A stretch of 64,000 nt of DNA, taken from contig JAEXHI010000022.1 of assembly GCA_023450085.1 (NCBI GenBank), positions 412,406-476,405 of the forward strand, in the 5' to 3' direction. Each line of letters opens with the position of its first letter. The stretch's first letter is position 1. Origin of the DNA: Bacteroidota bacterium (GTDB lineage: Bacteria; Bacteroidota; Bacteroidia; Sphingobacteriales; Sphingobacteriaceae). Below, in pieces: positions 63,812 to 64,000 of the stretch. Both the position numbers and the translations under genes were made by a program. Below the pieces are notes generated by a model. That model was not told where the DNA came from and did no database searches. It worked only from the letters and a program-made list of their open reading frames with translations.

Positions 63812-64000
63812 CCCCTATGTGCCTATGTGTTTAAATTTTTAGAAGGTTATTTAAATGAACCACATAGACACATAGCAGGGGCAATAGTATGGTTTTACTT
63901 TAGGCAAGTAGTTTGGTACTATGTGCCTATGTGTTTAGATTTTTAGAAGGTTATTTAAATGAACCACATAGACACATAGTAGGGGCAATAGTATGGTTTT
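63812..64000. repeat. Family C hairpin repeat, two units on a 104-bp period
   Basis: Units begin CTATGTGCCTATGTG at 63815 and 63919, each closed by CACATAGACACATAG after an inner TTTAGAAGGTTATTTAAATG. Spacer GGGGCAATAGTATGGTTTT repeats after each. The array probably continues past the window edge. Confidence 0.8.

Larger units (their letters stand above)
63268..64000. other. Repeat-rich non-coding end of window
   Basis: A 733-bp stretch without a credible gene. It holds, in order, a terminator hairpin, three tandem ~23-bp units, a family A repeat and two family C units on a 104-bp period that run past the window edge. Confidence 0.6.

Noticed and set aside
63310..64000. Possible CRISPR array at the right edge
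   Set aside because: Units are few, spacers are repeated rather than unique, period is 104 bp for family C, and no cas gene is near.

Overview
The window looks like a chromosome segment of a Bacteroidota bacterium, most likely Sphingobacteriaceae and close to Pedobacter. The grounds are TonB-dependent receptors with SusC-type plug signatures, C-terminal type IX secretion (T9SS) sorting domains, A-rich translation starts with few Shine-Dalgarno motifs, a tRNA promoter of the TTTG / TAnnTTTG type, and overall low GC. No rRNA, transposase, integrase or CRISPR array is visible.

Left part (1-17 kb). A cut-off TonB-dependent receptor is followed by a lipoprotein (DUF4876-like), an outer-membrane barrel (DUF6850-like) and a di-heme cytochrome c peroxidase; the four read as one envelope operon of unknown substrate, closed by a strong terminator. 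Next come an M24 aminopeptidase P, a 2,5-dioxovalerate dehydrogenase-type ALDH, an alpha/beta hydrolase abutting a sterol desaturase family protein, a universal stress protein, an NlpC/P60 hydrolase, two small unknown genes, a carboxypeptidase-regulatory-like membrane protein and a YceH family protein.

Middle (17-35 kb). A 1924-residue alpha-2-macroglobulin-type protein carries an inserted SusC-like CarboxypepD_reg plus plug segment. It is followed by a nine-gene hexuronate/pectin-monomer catabolic cluster, uxaB-uxaA-kduI-SDR-uxaC-kdgK-eda-exuT-gapN, preceded by two adjacent operator-like palindromes. Together these take galacturonate, glucuronate and unsaturated uronate products towards 2-keto-3-deoxygluconate, then pyruvate and glyceraldehyde 3-phosphate, with GapN as an NADPH-forming exit. 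Mannonate dehydratase (uxuA) is not in the window.

Right part (35-64 kb) is accessory in character and starts just after tRNA-Lys(TTT). It holds two T9SS-exported repeat proteins around a GC-rich TPR/HTH regulator, a tail-anchored LRR protein next to a DUF5694-like protein, an AraC-type membrane regulator, a serine beta-lactamase-like hydrolase, a metallophosphoesterase, a TlpA-like thioredoxin, a LytS/LytTR two-component pair, and an XRE regulator beside a CPBP-family protein that lacks its catalytic glutamates. It also holds a probable phage-defence locus: a PD-(D/E)XK-like protein divergent from an AAA ATPase-HNH nuclease pair resembling Septu. The window closes with a cold-shock protein and an HU-like protein.

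Three families of dispersed, hairpin-forming non-coding repeats (called A, B and C below) lie in the gaps, mostly in the accessory part. They are among the more unusual things here. Functions are inferred from motifs and family knowledge; no searches were run.
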